Source: Mesocentrotus franciscanus (taxonomy: Eukaryota; Echinodermata; Echinoidea; Camarodonta; Strongylocentrotidae). Taken from it: a stretch of DNA of 64,000 bases. Position numbers and translations under genes: made by a program. The notes under the pieces were generated by a model that made no database searches, had not been told where the DNA came from, and was given only the letters and a program-made list of their open reading frames with translations. Every line of letters starts with the position of its first letter. The stretch's first letter is position 1. Of the stretch, positions 11,330-23,946 are shown in pieces. The stretch covers positions 248,001 to 312,000 of the forward strand of contig CP137686.1 in NCBI GenBank assembly GCA_037976565.1, given 5' to 3'.

Positions 11330-14300
11330 ATCATCTTTATGGCCATTGACCTTGTCATGCAATATCAATAATACCGCAGCTAATTTCGATATATTGTCTT
11401 CAATAATTAGATGTACTGATTAGTCCACTTTTAAATTTGTTTTTATACATTTTATATTTTATTTCAATTTGTGGCATAACTCATTAGGCCAAAAAACAAA
11501 AATAACGTGTTTCTCGTCCGGACTTTTTAAAGAAAGGAGGAGGCAGGGCATTACTGTTTACTATTTTGCAATTTTTTGCAATTTTTTTCCCTCCAAGATG
11601 GCTGTCATGCCAATTATAGCTGTCCAAGCCTATTTATTCACAGATATTGTGCTATGTGAGTATACTGATGAATGTATGACAAAACAAATGATTTGTAGGC
11701 TATCACTTTAGAAGCTATTTAAAACAAAATGCATATCACATGCTTTTTTTCTTCTTCTGAATAGTAAATAGTGAAAAAAAAAGAGGCGGCGGGGACGAGA
11801 AAAACTTTTGTATTTGGCCTTATCTGTTAAAGTAATGTAATTATACTAAGGAGAAAGTCATTAACTGTACAAGCTCACAGCACTGTACCATGGACCCTAC
11901 CATCTAGTTGTATACATTATATACATGCGCCTTTTGACGTTCACATTATGAACATACATAATGTTCACCTGTGCTGTGGCATTCCAAATACAAAGACAGG
12001 TGCATTAACAAAGAAATGGAATTTGAAATTAACTATCAGGACTGCGTGTCACCGGGACACTCCGGATAGAATGCAATGTACTCAAACAATGGCAATTCGG
12101 TCGTGCGAAATTAAGCCAAAAGCATTAAAATAGCATGGAACAGTATTACAAACCCGGCTACGTTACAAAGAGCGACTTGAAAACTTTTTTTTGCACAAAG
12201 GTATAAAGCGCTATACAAATCTTATTTTAGTTCCATCATTGGATTTCCTGACCATAGTAACACCTTTTCATTTAAATTAATCATTCTGCACAATTTCGTC
12301 CTCAAAATCCGTTCAAATTTTAATTTACTTATACTTTTCATTCTATTTGGTAAATGAATCATTTTCAACACATTTCATTCAAATTCGTCTTAACTGACTG
12401 CTCCGCTGCAGAATGTAATATTCGAAATCGTCTTTGTGCAATGAATTTCAAGATATACCATTCCATTTCGTCTCCTACAAGAACTTGAACAAGACAAGAT
12501 AAATTAAAGATATAAATACATACCTACACAATTTGCATAAGATTTTATGAATCGTACGTCAAATTTCAAGACTAGAAATAGCATTAATCTTCCAAAGGAC
12601 ACACAAACATATCTATTCGATTTATTTCTTTAAAAACAAGAAAAGATATGAAAGTATGGTATTTTATCCATGAGCATTTTTGTCTTTCGTAGCATGAAAT
12701 CGAAATATCTTATTTTTATGAAAACATCAATTCCCTTAACGGTGGGTACTGCCAACCGTACTTGTGCCCTCAATATAATATGGAGTAAATGAACTATTAT
12801 TTGTATACTGTTGCTCATTCCTCTAATCAACATGATTAACACTACAACAGACAATGCATAGCCAAGCATGTGGAATTATATATCAATAATTATGTTGGTG
12901 ATGGAAATGAATATTCATATAAACGATATTCATACACATACACGGCAAAGCAAGTTCAATTCAATAATGAATAGACAAGGCTAACAAATATCCGTATAAA
13001 CGAACGAGTGCCGAATTTGAACAACGTTTTGTCGAAACTAATTCATGCAGCTGGGGATGGTGAAAATCATTCGATTTTGACAAAATAGCATCTTAAAAAG
13101 ATGAAAATATCGCGAAGTTTCGAGACGGAGTTAATGATGAAAAAAGTTTTCAAATTGAATGAGAAAATCTGTTAAAGTGGACGGGAAAAGCTATATAAGA
13201 GGCCTATTAGAATTCTTGTTAAAAAGGGATCGGAGCTATAGTCTATTTTGGAAATGTAACCACATTTATTACCTCAGTCACGCTTACGAGACCATCACCA
13301 GACCGCCACAAGATCGACCGAGCAAAATACTACACTGTTGCCCATCATGAAGTCAGATTGCTTTATTTTCTTATATCTTTTTAATGAATCTATTGTGGTC
13401 AGACCTGAATGTGGCAATATTTTTCTCAGAACCTCATTGCTCAATATTGATCAATAAAGTTCTGAAAGATATCAACTTCACTATAATTCTACTATCTAGA
13501 ATAATCCATATCGGTATAATTATTACATGAAAACTGGTTTTTAACAAAAATTATTCCAGCCTTATAGGCAACAGTGCACATTACTCAGAAGGGCCAAATA
13601 TCAGTCGGTGTGGACTCGGGTTTGGTGTGACTGAGGTATAATGTATGCGAGATGATTAAGATGATACGATGCATCACAGGTGCAGTGAAAAGCTAGATTC
13701 GTTTAATACCACTGTCTCTGGGAAAAAACGGCCTGTTTTTATTAGTACATAGATAACAAGTCCGTGCAGTTAACGTTCTAGTCCGAGGGAAGGAGTGCTT
13801 TCCCCTGAACCCGCGTGCATCGACAACTGAGTATCTTTTCATCTGTATTCCTCGTATACTGATCCCATTTAACTCTGATTACTTAAAGAAAAAGAATAAT
13901 CGAGTGTCGTTTCTTCCCCAATTATCGATACTGATGTTTAACCTTGTTAAAAGAATATGAATATGGTAAAGATAACAAGATTATAATATCGCTACTATAA
14001 CACGGATTTGTACAATAAAAATATATTAATAATAATCAGTTCTTGAATAGCGCATATCATATAATCATATAACAGCCCTATATGCGCTTCCAAAGACCTT
14101 TCGAAATTATTACCCTAGCTTTAATATATAGCTCCGGCAGCCGTTATCAGCGCACAGTGCATTTCAAGGAATAATCCTACAATTAAGAGTTTCTGTTTAC
14201 AGGTTAACACTCAATGTGAAATTAAATCGTTAATTTTTTTTCGTAATCTGTTTTGAGAGGTGCATTAACATAATAGTATAACCTTTCAAGAGCATATTCG

Positions 14301-14460
14301 AGCAAACTATCTCCTTACATTATCTCACATTCTTTTTCCTTTTCCTTCATCTTTCCCCTCGCTCTCGCATGTTGTAAACATCTTTGTATCGGTTTCCATG
14401 CCCAGGTTCTAGGTGGGGCCGTAACTAAGAATAAGACAAACTTTTCAAACCTTTCAGACC
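11330..14460. other. Region without recognised gene
   Basis: A+T-rich DNA with no frame that I can support. Near 12198 GTATAAAGCGCTATACAAATC resembles a short-retroelement 3' end. Otherwise I see nothing distinctive. Confidence 0.5.
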
Positions 14461-14576
14461 TTTCAAACAATGTGATTGCATGCAGGGGCGGCGGAGCGTC
14501 TTCCAAAATGGGGCACCATAAAATAGGGCACTTTCTGTAAAGGGGCACCTACAAAGGAAGGGGGCACTGTATTTCC

Positions 14577-14842
14577 GAAGGTTCATAATTCCGAAACACA
14601 AATTTCCCATGCCTAGGGGTTCATAATTCAGAAAACGAAAAGGGGTTCATAATTCAGAAAATTTGTTGCATTATTCCGAAGGTTCGTTATTCTGAAGGTT
14701 CGTTTATCCGAAGGTTCATAATTCCGAAAATGAATTAGGGTTCATATTTCCGAAGGTTCATAATTCCGAAAATGAAAATAAGGTTCTTAATTCCGAAGGT
14801 TCGTATTTATGAAAATGAAAAAGGGTTCATAATTCCGAAATG
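14577..14842. repeat. Degenerate minisatellite, GGTTCATAATTCCGAA unit
   Basis: At least ten imperfect copies of a 16-24 base unit, GGTTCATAATTCCGAA plus AATGAA(AA). It follows a G-rich stretch with GGGGCA motifs at 14485-14560, which may be one end of a DNA transposon. Confidence 0.85.
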
Positions 14843-15005
14843 ATTATTATAGATCAAAGCCTTCCCGCCCCTTCCCTCGACAAACAACAAACAAACAAAC
14901 AAACAAAACAGACAAACAGAAAGAAGAGAAGAGGGCAGAGTGAGTCTATAGCGGCAGAGAGCGGCCAACTCCACACGATCGCGAACCTGACGGACCCCCC
15001 ACTCC

Positions 15006-15945
15006 TCATCCATTGTATGTTTTCATTTCATGCTGATCTGTGATACTTTCCATTGTTCCCATGCATTTTGTATAGTGTAGTGTCAATGCATTTCGCTCGG
15101 TAGCAATCTTTCTTTTTTCTTGTTTACTTTTAAGCAACTTTTTTCCTATTTCTCCGATACTTGGAAGCTTCCTTTTCTCCCTACTTAGATATATCAAATA
15201 TCTAATTAATAAAACAACATGACTAATTATTTGCCTATCTTCAGTAGTTTCCTCTAATCCAATTTGAACTTCCTTCAAAATCAAGAATGGGAAGATCCAA
15301 GATATTACTACACCGTTCCCAAAATTTTGTTACCATTTCACATTCAAGAAATATATGCCTATAAGTTTCCTCATCTTTACCGCAAAAAATGAACATTTAT
15401 CGTTTGATATGAATTGAAACCTGTATAAATGATGGTTCACAAAAATAGTATTATAGAGCAATTTAAATTGAAGTTCTCTCAATTTATTATCCAATGTGCT
15501 TAATCTAGGACGAAGAAAAGCCTTTCCAATTTCTTTTACCGACCTATGATATGATGATTGTAAATTATGAAAACTAACAGGAATTTCGGCCATTTTTTAA
15601 TGCACGCCCTATATATATAAATTCTTTGAACAAACTGATTCAAATTGAAAAGTTTTCTTTGAAAACAGAAATTCTATTTTTAGACCGTCAACTGAAGTAT
15701 GCTTTCTTAAATCGATTTTCCATTCTTCAGGCGTGTCTGCATATACTTCTTTAATCATTGCTATTTCCTCTTCATCTACTCCCATACATCCAAAATAAGT
15801 ATCTGACTTCAATATTCCTTCTTCGTCTATGATATGGTCTACAATTTAGAGGTATTTTTTAAAGAAAATTTGTTTTTCCTTTCTTATGAATATACCTATT
15901 ATTGAAGAAAATTTCATTTCTTTTATTAGATGCATCCTTTTTAAC
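15006..15945 (-). mobile_element. Tx1/L1-like LINE, ORF2 C-terminal part (3' portion of split copy)
   Basis: Reading leftward, the DNA encodes a post-RT region with the family core KLRELQFKLLYNTIFVNHHL (compare KLREFNLKLLYNLLPVKSNL in the 7.2 kb copy). A broken zinc knuckle, SNDKCSFF..., follows. With 17395-19450 it forms one LINE interrupted by an insertion. Stops and frame breaks make it non-functional. Confidence 0.8.
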
Positions 15946-16149
15946 AAACAGGCGCGGATCAAGGATTTCTTAGGGGGGGCCCAATTTTTAAATTATGCGA
16001 GCCAAATATTGGTACGTAATGGTGACCAGCAGTGGCGTAATGAGCAAAAATGTGTTGTTGTTTTTTTTTTTTGGGGGGGGGGATACGCATCAGCCCACTC
16101 TTACATAGTTACATCCAGGCACCGCTGAACGTTTTTCAAAGTGGGCGGG

Positions 16150-16600
16150 GGAGGCTAAAGTATTTACGATCAGGCAGAGCGTAGCGTAAATTGGCGTGGG
16201 GTATAGGGGCAAAGCCCCGGCGGGGGTCAAGGGGCGGAGACCCCGGAAACCCGGGGGTTTTAGGCGTTTAATTACGGTCAGATGAGCATCCAGGAGCCCG
16301 CCTTTAATAGGGCCATTGGTTGGGTCCAGGTGGCAGAGCCCCCGGAAGCTCAGGGATTTTAGGTGTTTAATTACGGTCAGATGAACATATTTCGATACCT
16401 TATTTGTGACACTGGCAGGACACTAATTGGCGTGAGGTCCAGGGGGCGGATCCCAAAAGCTCAGGGGTTTTCGGCATTGAATTACCGTCAGATTAGCATC
16501 AAGGGGTCTGCTTTGGGCCCTAGTTGGGGTCCAGGGGGCAGAGACACTGGAAGTTTAGGGTTTTAGGCATTTAATTACGGTCACATGAGCATATTTTGAT
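16150..16600. repeat. Degenerate ~100 bp tandem repeat, four copies
   Basis: The block TTTTAGGCGTTTAATTACGG followed by TCAGATGAGCAT recurs at about 16257, 16353, 16466 and 16559, each preceded by a GGTCCAGGGGGC(A/G)GA segment. Spacing varies from about 93 to 113 bases. Confidence 0.8.
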
Positions 16601-17007
16601 ACCTCATTATTCTGTGACACTGCATGGCTAGTCACTATTCTTTCTTTCTCTCTTTCGTTCTATTTCTCTTTAATATACCTTTTTTTAAAGTGGGAGGGGG
16701 GGGGCTTGAGGCTCCAAGGCCCGCCGTTCCGCGGGCCCTGACGTGTAGGCGTCTAAATAAGCATATTTCTTGCCTGACTGTAAATTTAGGAATTTGTCAT
16801 TTTCCAACAAACGCAACAAAAAAGTAATATTTACTAAAAAGAGAGGAAAAATCTCGGAAAATTATGTCATTACAGCAACGTTTGTAAATCACCGGTATCG
16901 AATTAGAAATATACCATGTTTGAATTAAACTTTTTTTTGGGGGGGGGGCAACTTTTTCTTCTCTTTCCCTTTCCCTTCCCTTCCTTCTCTCTCATTTAGG
17001 TTTGATA

Positions 17008-17290
17008 GGGGGAGGCAAGGGCCTTTCGCCCCCCCCCCCCGATCCACGCGTTGTTGGCAGGATTAATCGCAACTGATCTCCCTTTCTTTTCACCATTTTG
17101 TTCCCTTTTAGCTCTCCTCTTTCTTTTCCCTTCCTCTTTTTTTTTTTTGGGGGCAGGGGGTTGGGAGAGGCAAGGGCCTTTGGCCCCCGATCCACAACTT
17201 TTTGGGGGAAAATTGCAACTGATATCTCCCTTCTTTTCCTTTCTTCTTCGTCTTCTTTTCCTTCCCTTTATCTCCTCTTTTCCTTTTTTC
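17008..17290. repeat. ~155 bp tandem duplication, G-rich plus polypyrimidine
   Basis: AGGCAAGGGCCTTT(C/G)GCCCC...GATCCAC...AACTGATCTCCC occurs at 17013 and again at 17168, each followed by a C/T-rich tract. Amino-acid runs predicted here are low-complexity artefacts. Confidence 0.75.
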
Positions 17291-17394
17291 TTTCCCTTTC
17301 CTTCCTTCTCTCTTATTTTTTTTTATTTTTTTCATTTCCGTTTCACCAAAGCAAATACCCTTTACCAAATTATCGTTTCGAATGCAATTAGTTA

Positions 17395-19450
17395 GGCACT
17401 CGATACAAGGCACTCGATACATAAAATTAATAAATAAGGAGACAGCGGATCTCCTTGTCTTTAACCCCGCTCTACTTTGAAATAACCAGTTGATTTCCCC
17501 CGTTGAAAAAAACAATTTTGAGCATTAGTATAAAGTATTTTAACCAATTCACTAAACATTGATCCAAAACCAAAGGAATTAGGCACTTTTCGAAGAAAAA
17601 CATGCGAAACTTAATCCAAGGCTTTTTCAAAGTCTATTGCCAACAGATATTTTGGTTTCTTAAAATTTGACGTGTGAAAAATCATATCATTGATTAGTCG
17701 TATTGCTTCACCAATGTTTCTTTCATTTAAATAACCTACTTGATCGACTGACACAATATTACTCAAAATCGTTTTTAATATATTAGAAAGTATCTTAGTA
17801 AGGATCTTTTAATCTACGTTGAGTAAAGAGATAATTACTAATAAGTTTTGGGTCTTTACCATCTTTATGTATAAGTGTAATTATTGCTTGTTTTTGAGAA
17901 GGAGGTAATTCCTTAAATTGTATAGTTTAATTAAAAGCATTAACGACTAAGTCACCGACTATATCTGCCAGAATGTCTTGTAAAATTCGACATGTAAACC
18001 GTCATTTCCTGCGGATTTATTGAACTGCATTTCTTTTAGAATTTCAATACAATCTCCTTGATTAATTTTTCCTTCACAGTGACTTCTCTGATTTTCAGTT
18101 AATTTGGGTAAGCTCTTAGGGACAAAATTAATGTTCTCACATAATCCTACTTCGGATTCGGCATACAATGTTGAATACAAATTCCTGATTTCCTGCAGAA
18201 CACTGCATTCATCATCAATTATATTTTCATTCACCTTCAGCTCTTTAATAACACTTTTTTCTCATTGAAATCTATTAATTATTGCTTAAAATATACCGTT
18301 TCCCTTTCTCCAGTTTCGAACCATGGCCCTCGAGATCTGATTTTTACCCCTTCATTTATATAAACATAAACCATTTTCAATTCACTTTTTTTCCCTTCCA
18401 GATTGTCAATCAAACCATTGTCCCTAATATTTGTTGGTTGTAGTAGTTCATCCTCTAATTTTGAAATCTCCTGTTCTAAACTGGCAATCTTCTCCTTTCT
18501 TTCCTCGGCTTTTTCTTGGAGTATTTTCTTGTAATTTTCATATAATATTCTGCTATCTGTAATCTCTTCAGATAATGTCAGTTTCAAACGTGTTATTTCT
18601 TCTTTCATACTTATCTTCATCATTACATAAACTGTTATTAAATTTCCAGTAACCTGCCTTTATTGCAGGATTGGTAGAAGAATTGAATTTAATATTCAGT
18701 TCTATTGCTGAGTGGTCAGGTGCTAATGAAGGTAGTATTTTACAGTTCAACACTGTCTCCTAAACTTTCGGAAATAACCCAGTAATCCAGTTTACTTTGC
18801 ATAGAAGGATTTTCTTGGTAATACATAAATTGTTTCTTCGTGGTATTTCTCAATCGCCATTTATATGTCTATTGCATTATAATCAATTAAAAAGTGTTCA
18901 AACTTATTACTGAGCTTAGACTGTCTTTTATTAATATTATTTCCCATGTAATCTAGATGTACATCTCTAACCATATTAAAGTCCCCTCCTATAATAAAGG
19001 GTTTATTTTTAAATTCATTTTTTTCGAGAATATGCATAATAGTGCTCAAACATTCTAGTTGTTCTACCTATTTGCTTCCAACTGGAAAGTAAACGTTTCC
19101 TATTATTACCTCTTGATTATTATGCAGAACCCCAACTGCGAAAATGTATCTGCATCAATGATTGTATGTCCTAGTTTAATGTTTACCCCACTGTCAAATA
19201 ATATCATAACCCCTTTACCGTGATTTGTACCGTGGCTATATATACAGCTCCCTTCCCACATCGAGTTCCAATTATTAACTGTATCTTGTGTACAGAAGGT
19301 TTCCTGTGGAAAAATAATATTCCCACCCTTTTCTTTGCATTATCTAAAAATGCGCCGTCTTTTATTTTTCTCTCGAATACCTTTAACATTTAAAGATATT
19401 AAATTACAGCCAGAAGATTTAGTCTTAATCATCATAAAGGTGTGGAGAAG
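17395..19450 (-). mobile_element. Tx1/L1-like LINE, ORF2 5' and RT parts (5' portion of split copy)
   Basis: Read leftward: an endonuclease segment with FIIGGDFNMVRDV (GGDFN motif, near 18985), the EN C-terminal PDHSAIEL motif (near 18710), a Lys/Glu-rich linker with coiled-coil character (18280-18620), the RT entry motif SAGNDGLHVEFYKTFWQ (near 17980), the palm, and VERGVK at 17460 just before the insertion. Many stops and frame shifts break it. Together with 15006-15945 it covers most of an ORF2. Confidence 0.85.
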
Positions 19451-19800
19451 AAGATATAGTGGGATGAGAAGTGGATGGGCCCACGCACCGTGACCGTGAC
19501 CAGATCAAAAGGCCACTATATCAACTGCCCTCGAAGAAAGAAAAAATATATACTAAACATAATAACAATACATACTAAACGCATTAAAAACAAAGAAAAC
19601 ATACCAAGAGAAAGCGTGTCTAAAACAAACTCACGTTTCCACATCTTCGAGCTGTTCATTACCTCCGCTTCCCCCACCCTATACGTGTATACTGCTACTT
19701 CCGCTAATGCTTTTCACTATGTTTCAATTCCATCTTTAATCGTTTAACATAAAGGGAAATATGTAATTTATTTTGGTACTTTATGTATATAATCTCACTA
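19451..19800. other. Region without recognised gene
   Basis: This follows the 5' side of the LINE. An open stretch on the plus strand (19475-19747) has no recognised motif and may be LINE 5' sequence read on the wrong strand. Confidence 0.4.
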
Positions 19801-19805
19801 TGTAT

Positions 19806-20233
19806 TACATCCTACTTCAAAGCAGTGGGCGTATCCCTGAGATTCTGTGTACTCTGTACAGACCCAAAAAACGATCAACTAATCAACCAGCATACTTGTC
19901 TTTACAACATAATTGACCCTTGCTATTATACTCCCAGTGTAACATAGAGGTTGGGTGATTTCTTCAAAACCCATTTAAAGAAAAAAAAAAAAAAAGAAGA
20001 AGAAAAAACATCACTGGCGCAATAAATTGTTACACTGTAGCCCATTGACTGTTTTTTTTTCCCCCTTTTAAAAATGATTAGGCCTATAACAAAATACACA
20101 ATATTACGTATTCGATTATATCCTTGTTTTCCATTGTGCACACCAGCGACATCTGTAAAAGCTATTGTTTTCTCGAAACTATCAATTGTACTTTGGCTAC
20201 TTATGAGAGTACACCCAATGTTGGCATATTTAA
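19806..20233. repeat. Interspersed repeat, copy A
   Basis: CTTCAAAGCAGTG...GGGCGTATCCCTGAGATTC...ACGATCAACTAATCAACCAG...GACCCTTGCTATT recurs, in part, at 20735-20920 and, interrupted by two fold-back elements, at 21002-23330. The class of the parent repeat is unknown. Confidence 0.75.
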
Positions 20234-20700
20234 CCCGTTTCATCTCCAAACATAAAAAACAAAACAAACAAACTCCCAGTCAATTGAAATACTTACATCG
20301 TAAACAATTGCAATCAAACATGCACTTCGGGCATATTCAACCCGTTTCATCTATAAACATAACAAAACAAAACAAACAAACTCCCAGTCAATTGAAATAC
20401 TTACATCGTAAACAATTGCAATCATACATGCACTTCGGGCATATTTAACCCGTTTCATCTATAAACATAACAAAACAAAACAAACAAACTCCCAGTCAAT
20501 TGAAATACTTACATCGTAAACAATTGCAATCATACATGCACTTCGGGCATATTTAACCCGTTTCATCTATAAACATAACAAAACAAACAAAAAAACTCCC
20601 AGTCAATTGAAATACTTACATCGTAAACAATTGCAATCATACATGCACTTCGGGCATATTTAACCCGTTTCATCTATAAACATAAACAAAACAAAATCCC
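20234..20700. repeat. 107-108 bp minisatellite, about four copies
   Basis: The word CCCGTTTCATCT marks repeat starts at 20234, 20341, 20449, 20557 and 20664 (periods 107, 108, 108, 107). Each unit holds CTCCCAGTCAATTGAAATAC and CATGCACTTCGGGCATAT. One diverged unit stands alone at about 23320-23430, inside copy C of the same interspersed repeat. Confidence 0.95.
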
Positions 20701-21223
20701 AGTAAACTTATTGAATTACTTGCATCTCTGCAAACATCTGAAATCCCTCAGATTCTTTGTACGCACAAACAAAAGATCATCTAGAATATCTTCAGTCTTA
20801 ACCAATTTACCAGCATACTTGTCTTTGTATCATAATTGATCCTTGCTATTCCAATACTCTCTCTATAACAATAAATACAGGTTGGGTGATTTCTTCAAGA
20901 CCCTCCAAAACGTTATCGATATAATAGCTTTTGTGACACTATAATAAACCGTCCTACCAGAGACACCTGTAATATATATATATATATATATATATATATC
21001 CACTTCAAAGCAGTGCACGGGCGTATCCCTCAGATTCTTTGTACGCTATATAAGTCTTGTCCAGACGGAGGCAAGTTACCCTAGGGTAAAGGTCGTGTTA
21101 ATTAGATCTAGTCGGGGTAAATATGGCGGGCCAAGCATGCCACAATCCGTACAACTATACGACTATACGTCTATCCAGCCGGCCAATCAGAACGCAGGAA
21201 ACTGTACATCTATACAACTATAC

Positions 21224-22490
21224 CAGTGGCGGATTCAGGGGGCACGTGCCCCCGCGGTAAAAAAGGGGGGAAAGGGGGAAGGGGAAAAGGAAAGATGGAG
21301 AAAAGGAGAAAAAGGAGGGGAAAAAGAAAGAAAGAGAGAAAGAAGAAGAAAAGAGGGAGGAGAGAAAAGGGAAGAGGGCCGGGGAAACTGAATTCAGACA
21401 AGGATTAAGAGTCGAAAGAAGTACAACGAATCGTCTTCTTTCTCGAATAATTTAATGAATCGTCAAAGCTTCCGCGCTTTGCGCGGAAGGGTGAAAACTG
21501 AATTCAGACAAGGATTAAGAGTAGAGAACGGTACAACGAATCGTCTTTCTCTCTAATAATTTAATGAAACGTGAAAGCTTCGACGTGGTGACTCCACCCA
21601 ACATCCCCCTCTCTCTCTCTCTCTTACTCCCACCCCTCTTCTTTCAGGCTCTTACCCCCCACCCTCTCTCCTCTTTCATCCCCATTTTTTTTTTCCTGTT
21701 TTTCCTTTTTCTCTTTTTTTTCTTCCTTTTCTCCTTTTCTTTCTTTTCTTTTTCCTTTCTTTCCTCTCCTTCCTGTTTTTCTATTTTTCGCTTGCTTTCT
21801 TCTCTTCTCTTTCCTTTCTTTTCCTTTTTTTTTCTTCTTTTCTTTCCCTTAATTTCCATCTCATTTCCCCCCTTCCCCCTTTTCTCATTTTTCCCGACAG
21901 CAGCGCAGTTTTACCGCCAATATCCTGACAGGTGGGGGGGATGTCGCATCCTACACACCCCTTTAGCGACGCCCCTGGTTATCCCATTATTCTTTTAAAA
22001 GAAATGCAATTCCTCATGCTCTCGCACCTCCGATCTATCATTGTTTAATTCTCTTTCTTTTCTTTTCCTTTCTCCTTTAACTCACAAAAATTCTCTCTGT
22101 CACCCTTTTTTTCTATCTCTTTTTTGTTTTGTTCCTGTGCTTTTTTTTGGGGCTTCACGCCTGGCAAGAGGAACCCCATATTAGGCACACTGCAAAATTG
22201 CGTGCCCCCGCCCTTTCCCGGAAAAAAAAACACCTTCCTATATCATCCCCCTTTCTTTCTTTTCCCCCTTTTCTAGCTTCTCCGTCTTTCCCCATTCTTC
22301 CTCTTCCCTTTTCTTCCTCTTCCCTTTTCTCTCCTCCCTCTTCTTCTTCTTTCTCTCTTCCCTTTTCTTTTTTCCCCTCCTTTTTCTCCCCCTCCTTTTT
22401 CTCCTTGTCTCCCTTTTTCTTTCCCCCTTCCCCTCCCCTTTGTTTTTTACCGGGGCACGTGCCCCTTGTGCCCCCCTGAATCCGCCACTG
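21224..22490. mobile_element. Inner element with CAGTGGCGGATTCAG inverted ends
   Basis: It begins CAGTGGCGGATTCAGGGGG and ends CCCCCTGAATCCGCCACTG, exactly at the middle of the outer palindrome. The left interior is a long purine tract (21255-21380) and the right interior its pyrimidine counterpart (22230-22440). It is either a nested DNA-transposon insertion or the core of one long palindrome. No transposase frame is visible. Confidence 0.75.
21384..21590. repeat. 110 bp tandem duplication in element core
   Basis: AAACTGAATTCAGACAAGGA starts at 21385 and again at 21495. The units continue TTAAGAGT...ACAACGAATCGTC...TAATTTAATGAA...AAGCTTC. Between them is the perfect hairpin CTTCCGCGCTTTGCGCGGAAG (21469-21489). 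Confidence 0.9.
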
Positions 22491-22752
22491 GCATAGTTTT
22501 ATAGATGTACAATTTTCTGCGTTCTGATTGGCCGGCTGGATAGACGTATAGTCGTAATAGTTGTATAGTTGTAAGGATAGTGGCATGCTTGGCCCGCCAT
22601 ATACCCCGCCATATTTACCCCGACTATATAGCTCTTATAACACGACCTCTACCCTAGGGTAACTTGCCTCCGTCTGGACAAGACTATAGACCACAAAACG
22701 ATCAACTAATTAATCAACCAGCATACATGTCTTTAGTCTTTACAGCATAATA

Positions 22753-23070
22753 TGCCATTTTCGTAATGTTCACAAATTTAATACAAAACTCTTTGTGATA
22801 AATAAGTGCCTCATGCAATACAAATTATTTCATTAACCTGATAAGAATAATAGTATTTCAATAATCAGAATGCAAACTGCATATATTAAGTGTTGCTAGG
22901 TAGGGCAATCCATAATGTGTGTCCAACCTGGGACAACTAATGTATGCAGTTCGGATTCTGTCTATTGAAATACTATTATTCTTATCAGCTAGGTGAATGA
23001 AATAGCTTGTATCGATCGAGGCACTTCACAGAGACATTGAATAAAACTTGGTTACATTACGAAAATGGCC
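22753..23070. mobile_element. 318 bp fold-back MITE, ~105 bp arms
   Basis: The left arm (GCCATTTTCGTAATGT ... AAGAATAATAGTATTTCAATA) and right arm (its reverse complement, ending CATTACGAAAATGGC) enclose a spacer of about 95 bases. It sits in the same interspersed repeat as the 1.6 kb element. A half element (right arm only, with AAATACTATAATTCTTATCA) lies at 23529-23652. Confidence 0.88.
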
Positions 23071-23528
23071 TAGCTAGCTTGATCCTTGCTATATTTCAAT
23101 GGACTAATAGCTTTTGTTGATATATAACACAACGACTGTTTTAATTTTTCCTTTAAACATGCAGCACACTGTTACATAATATTACGTATTCGATAATTGT
23201 TTTTCATTGTGAATACCTGCAGTGACATCTGTAAAGGCTATCATTTTCTCAAAACTATTTATTGTAATTTGGCTTCTATGAGGGTAGGGCGGTAGGCCCT
23301 ACACCCAATGTTGGCATATTGAACCCGTTTCATCTAAAAACATTAACAAAACAAAAAAATCCAGTCAATTGAAATACTTGCATCCGCGATCTCAAACAAC
23401 TGCACACATTAGGCCTACATCCACTTCAATTTCAAAGCATGGGTGAATCCCTCAGATTCCTCACATTCGTTGTACGCAAAAAGACCATCTCTAGAATATA
23501 CTCTTCAGTCTTAACCAATTTACCAGCA

Positions 23529-23652
23529 TACAGTTCGGATTCTGTCTATCGAAATACTATAATTCTTATCAGGTGAATGAAATAATTTGTATTGAGGCAC
23601 TTCACAAAGACTCATTATGCATTAAATTTGGCCGCATTACGAAAGTGGCCTA
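23529..23652. mobile_element. Single arm of the 318 bp fold-back MITE
   Basis: CAGTTCGGATTCTGTCTATCG through CATTACGAAAGTGGCC matches the right half of the element at 22753-23070. The left arm is absent. Confidence 0.8.
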
Positions 23653-23817
23653 TTATAAGTACAAATACCTCGCCTTATTTACGTACTGGATCATCATCAT
23701 TTCAGTATCAATCTATTCTTATATCATGCGTAATCACACCACGTGAACCTATTATATCTCCATATAGAGAGAGAGAGAGAGAGCTAGAGGTCATGTTAAT
23801 AACTAATAACCAATTAC

Positions 23818-23946
23818 CAATATACTTCCAACATGGAAATAAGCTCTCGAGCTTTCGTGGGTTATCCTGTTCAAGCTGACTTATTTCTGATCTGTTATTA
23901 TTGTATATGTTGGAAGCTTGTCGAATAAAAATCAATCAATCAATCA
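23818..23946 (+). repeat. Probable short retroelement 3' end with (ATCA)n tail
   Basis: A segment ending GTCGAATAAAAATCAATCAA and more ATCA units has the tail typical of CR1-type 3' ends. A (GA)n microsatellite is at 23765-23783. A GGTTCGAGTC word follows at 23983 but does not form a tRNA. Confidence 0.4.

Larger units (their letters stand above)
15950..17395. mobile_element. Repeat-rich insertion inside LINE, probable DNA transposon remains
   Basis: The left edge reads CAGGCGCGGATCAAGGATTT followed by a G run, a CAG(T)GGCGGATC-type end common to non-autonomous DNA transposons in invertebrates. A second such word (CAGTGGCGTAATGAG) lies at 16028. The interior is tandem repeats and polypyrimidine. 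The flanks on either side are parts of the same LINE ORF2. The right edge is near a duplicated GGCACTCGATAC word (17395-17420). Exact ends and class are not resolved. Confidence 0.55.
21053..22685. mobile_element. 1.63 kb fold-back element with ~170-195 bp inverted ends
   Basis: The left end starts AGTCTTGTCCAGACGGAGGC and the right end finishes with its reverse complement, GCCTCCGTCTGGACAAGACT. Inverted arms run 21053-21223 and 22491-22685 and include TTACCCTAGGGTAA, GGCCAATCAGAACGCAGGAA (CCAATCAGAACGCAG in both) and the GTACATCTATA(C/A)AACTAT block. It interrupts the interspersed repeat between GTACGCTATATA and ATAGACC...CAAAACGATCAAC, so the empty site can be read from copy A. It has no coding capacity. 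Confidence 0.9.

Noticed and set aside
17051..17395. Phe/Ser-rich and Lys-rich frames at 17.1-17.5, 21.1-21.9 and 22.1-22.6 kb
   Set aside because: They follow polypyrimidine or polypurine tracts inside repeats; no domain or codon pattern supports them.
20234..20700. CRISPR-like array of regular repeats
   Set aside because: The whole 107-base unit is repeated, with no variable spacers, and the organism is an animal; it is a minisatellite.
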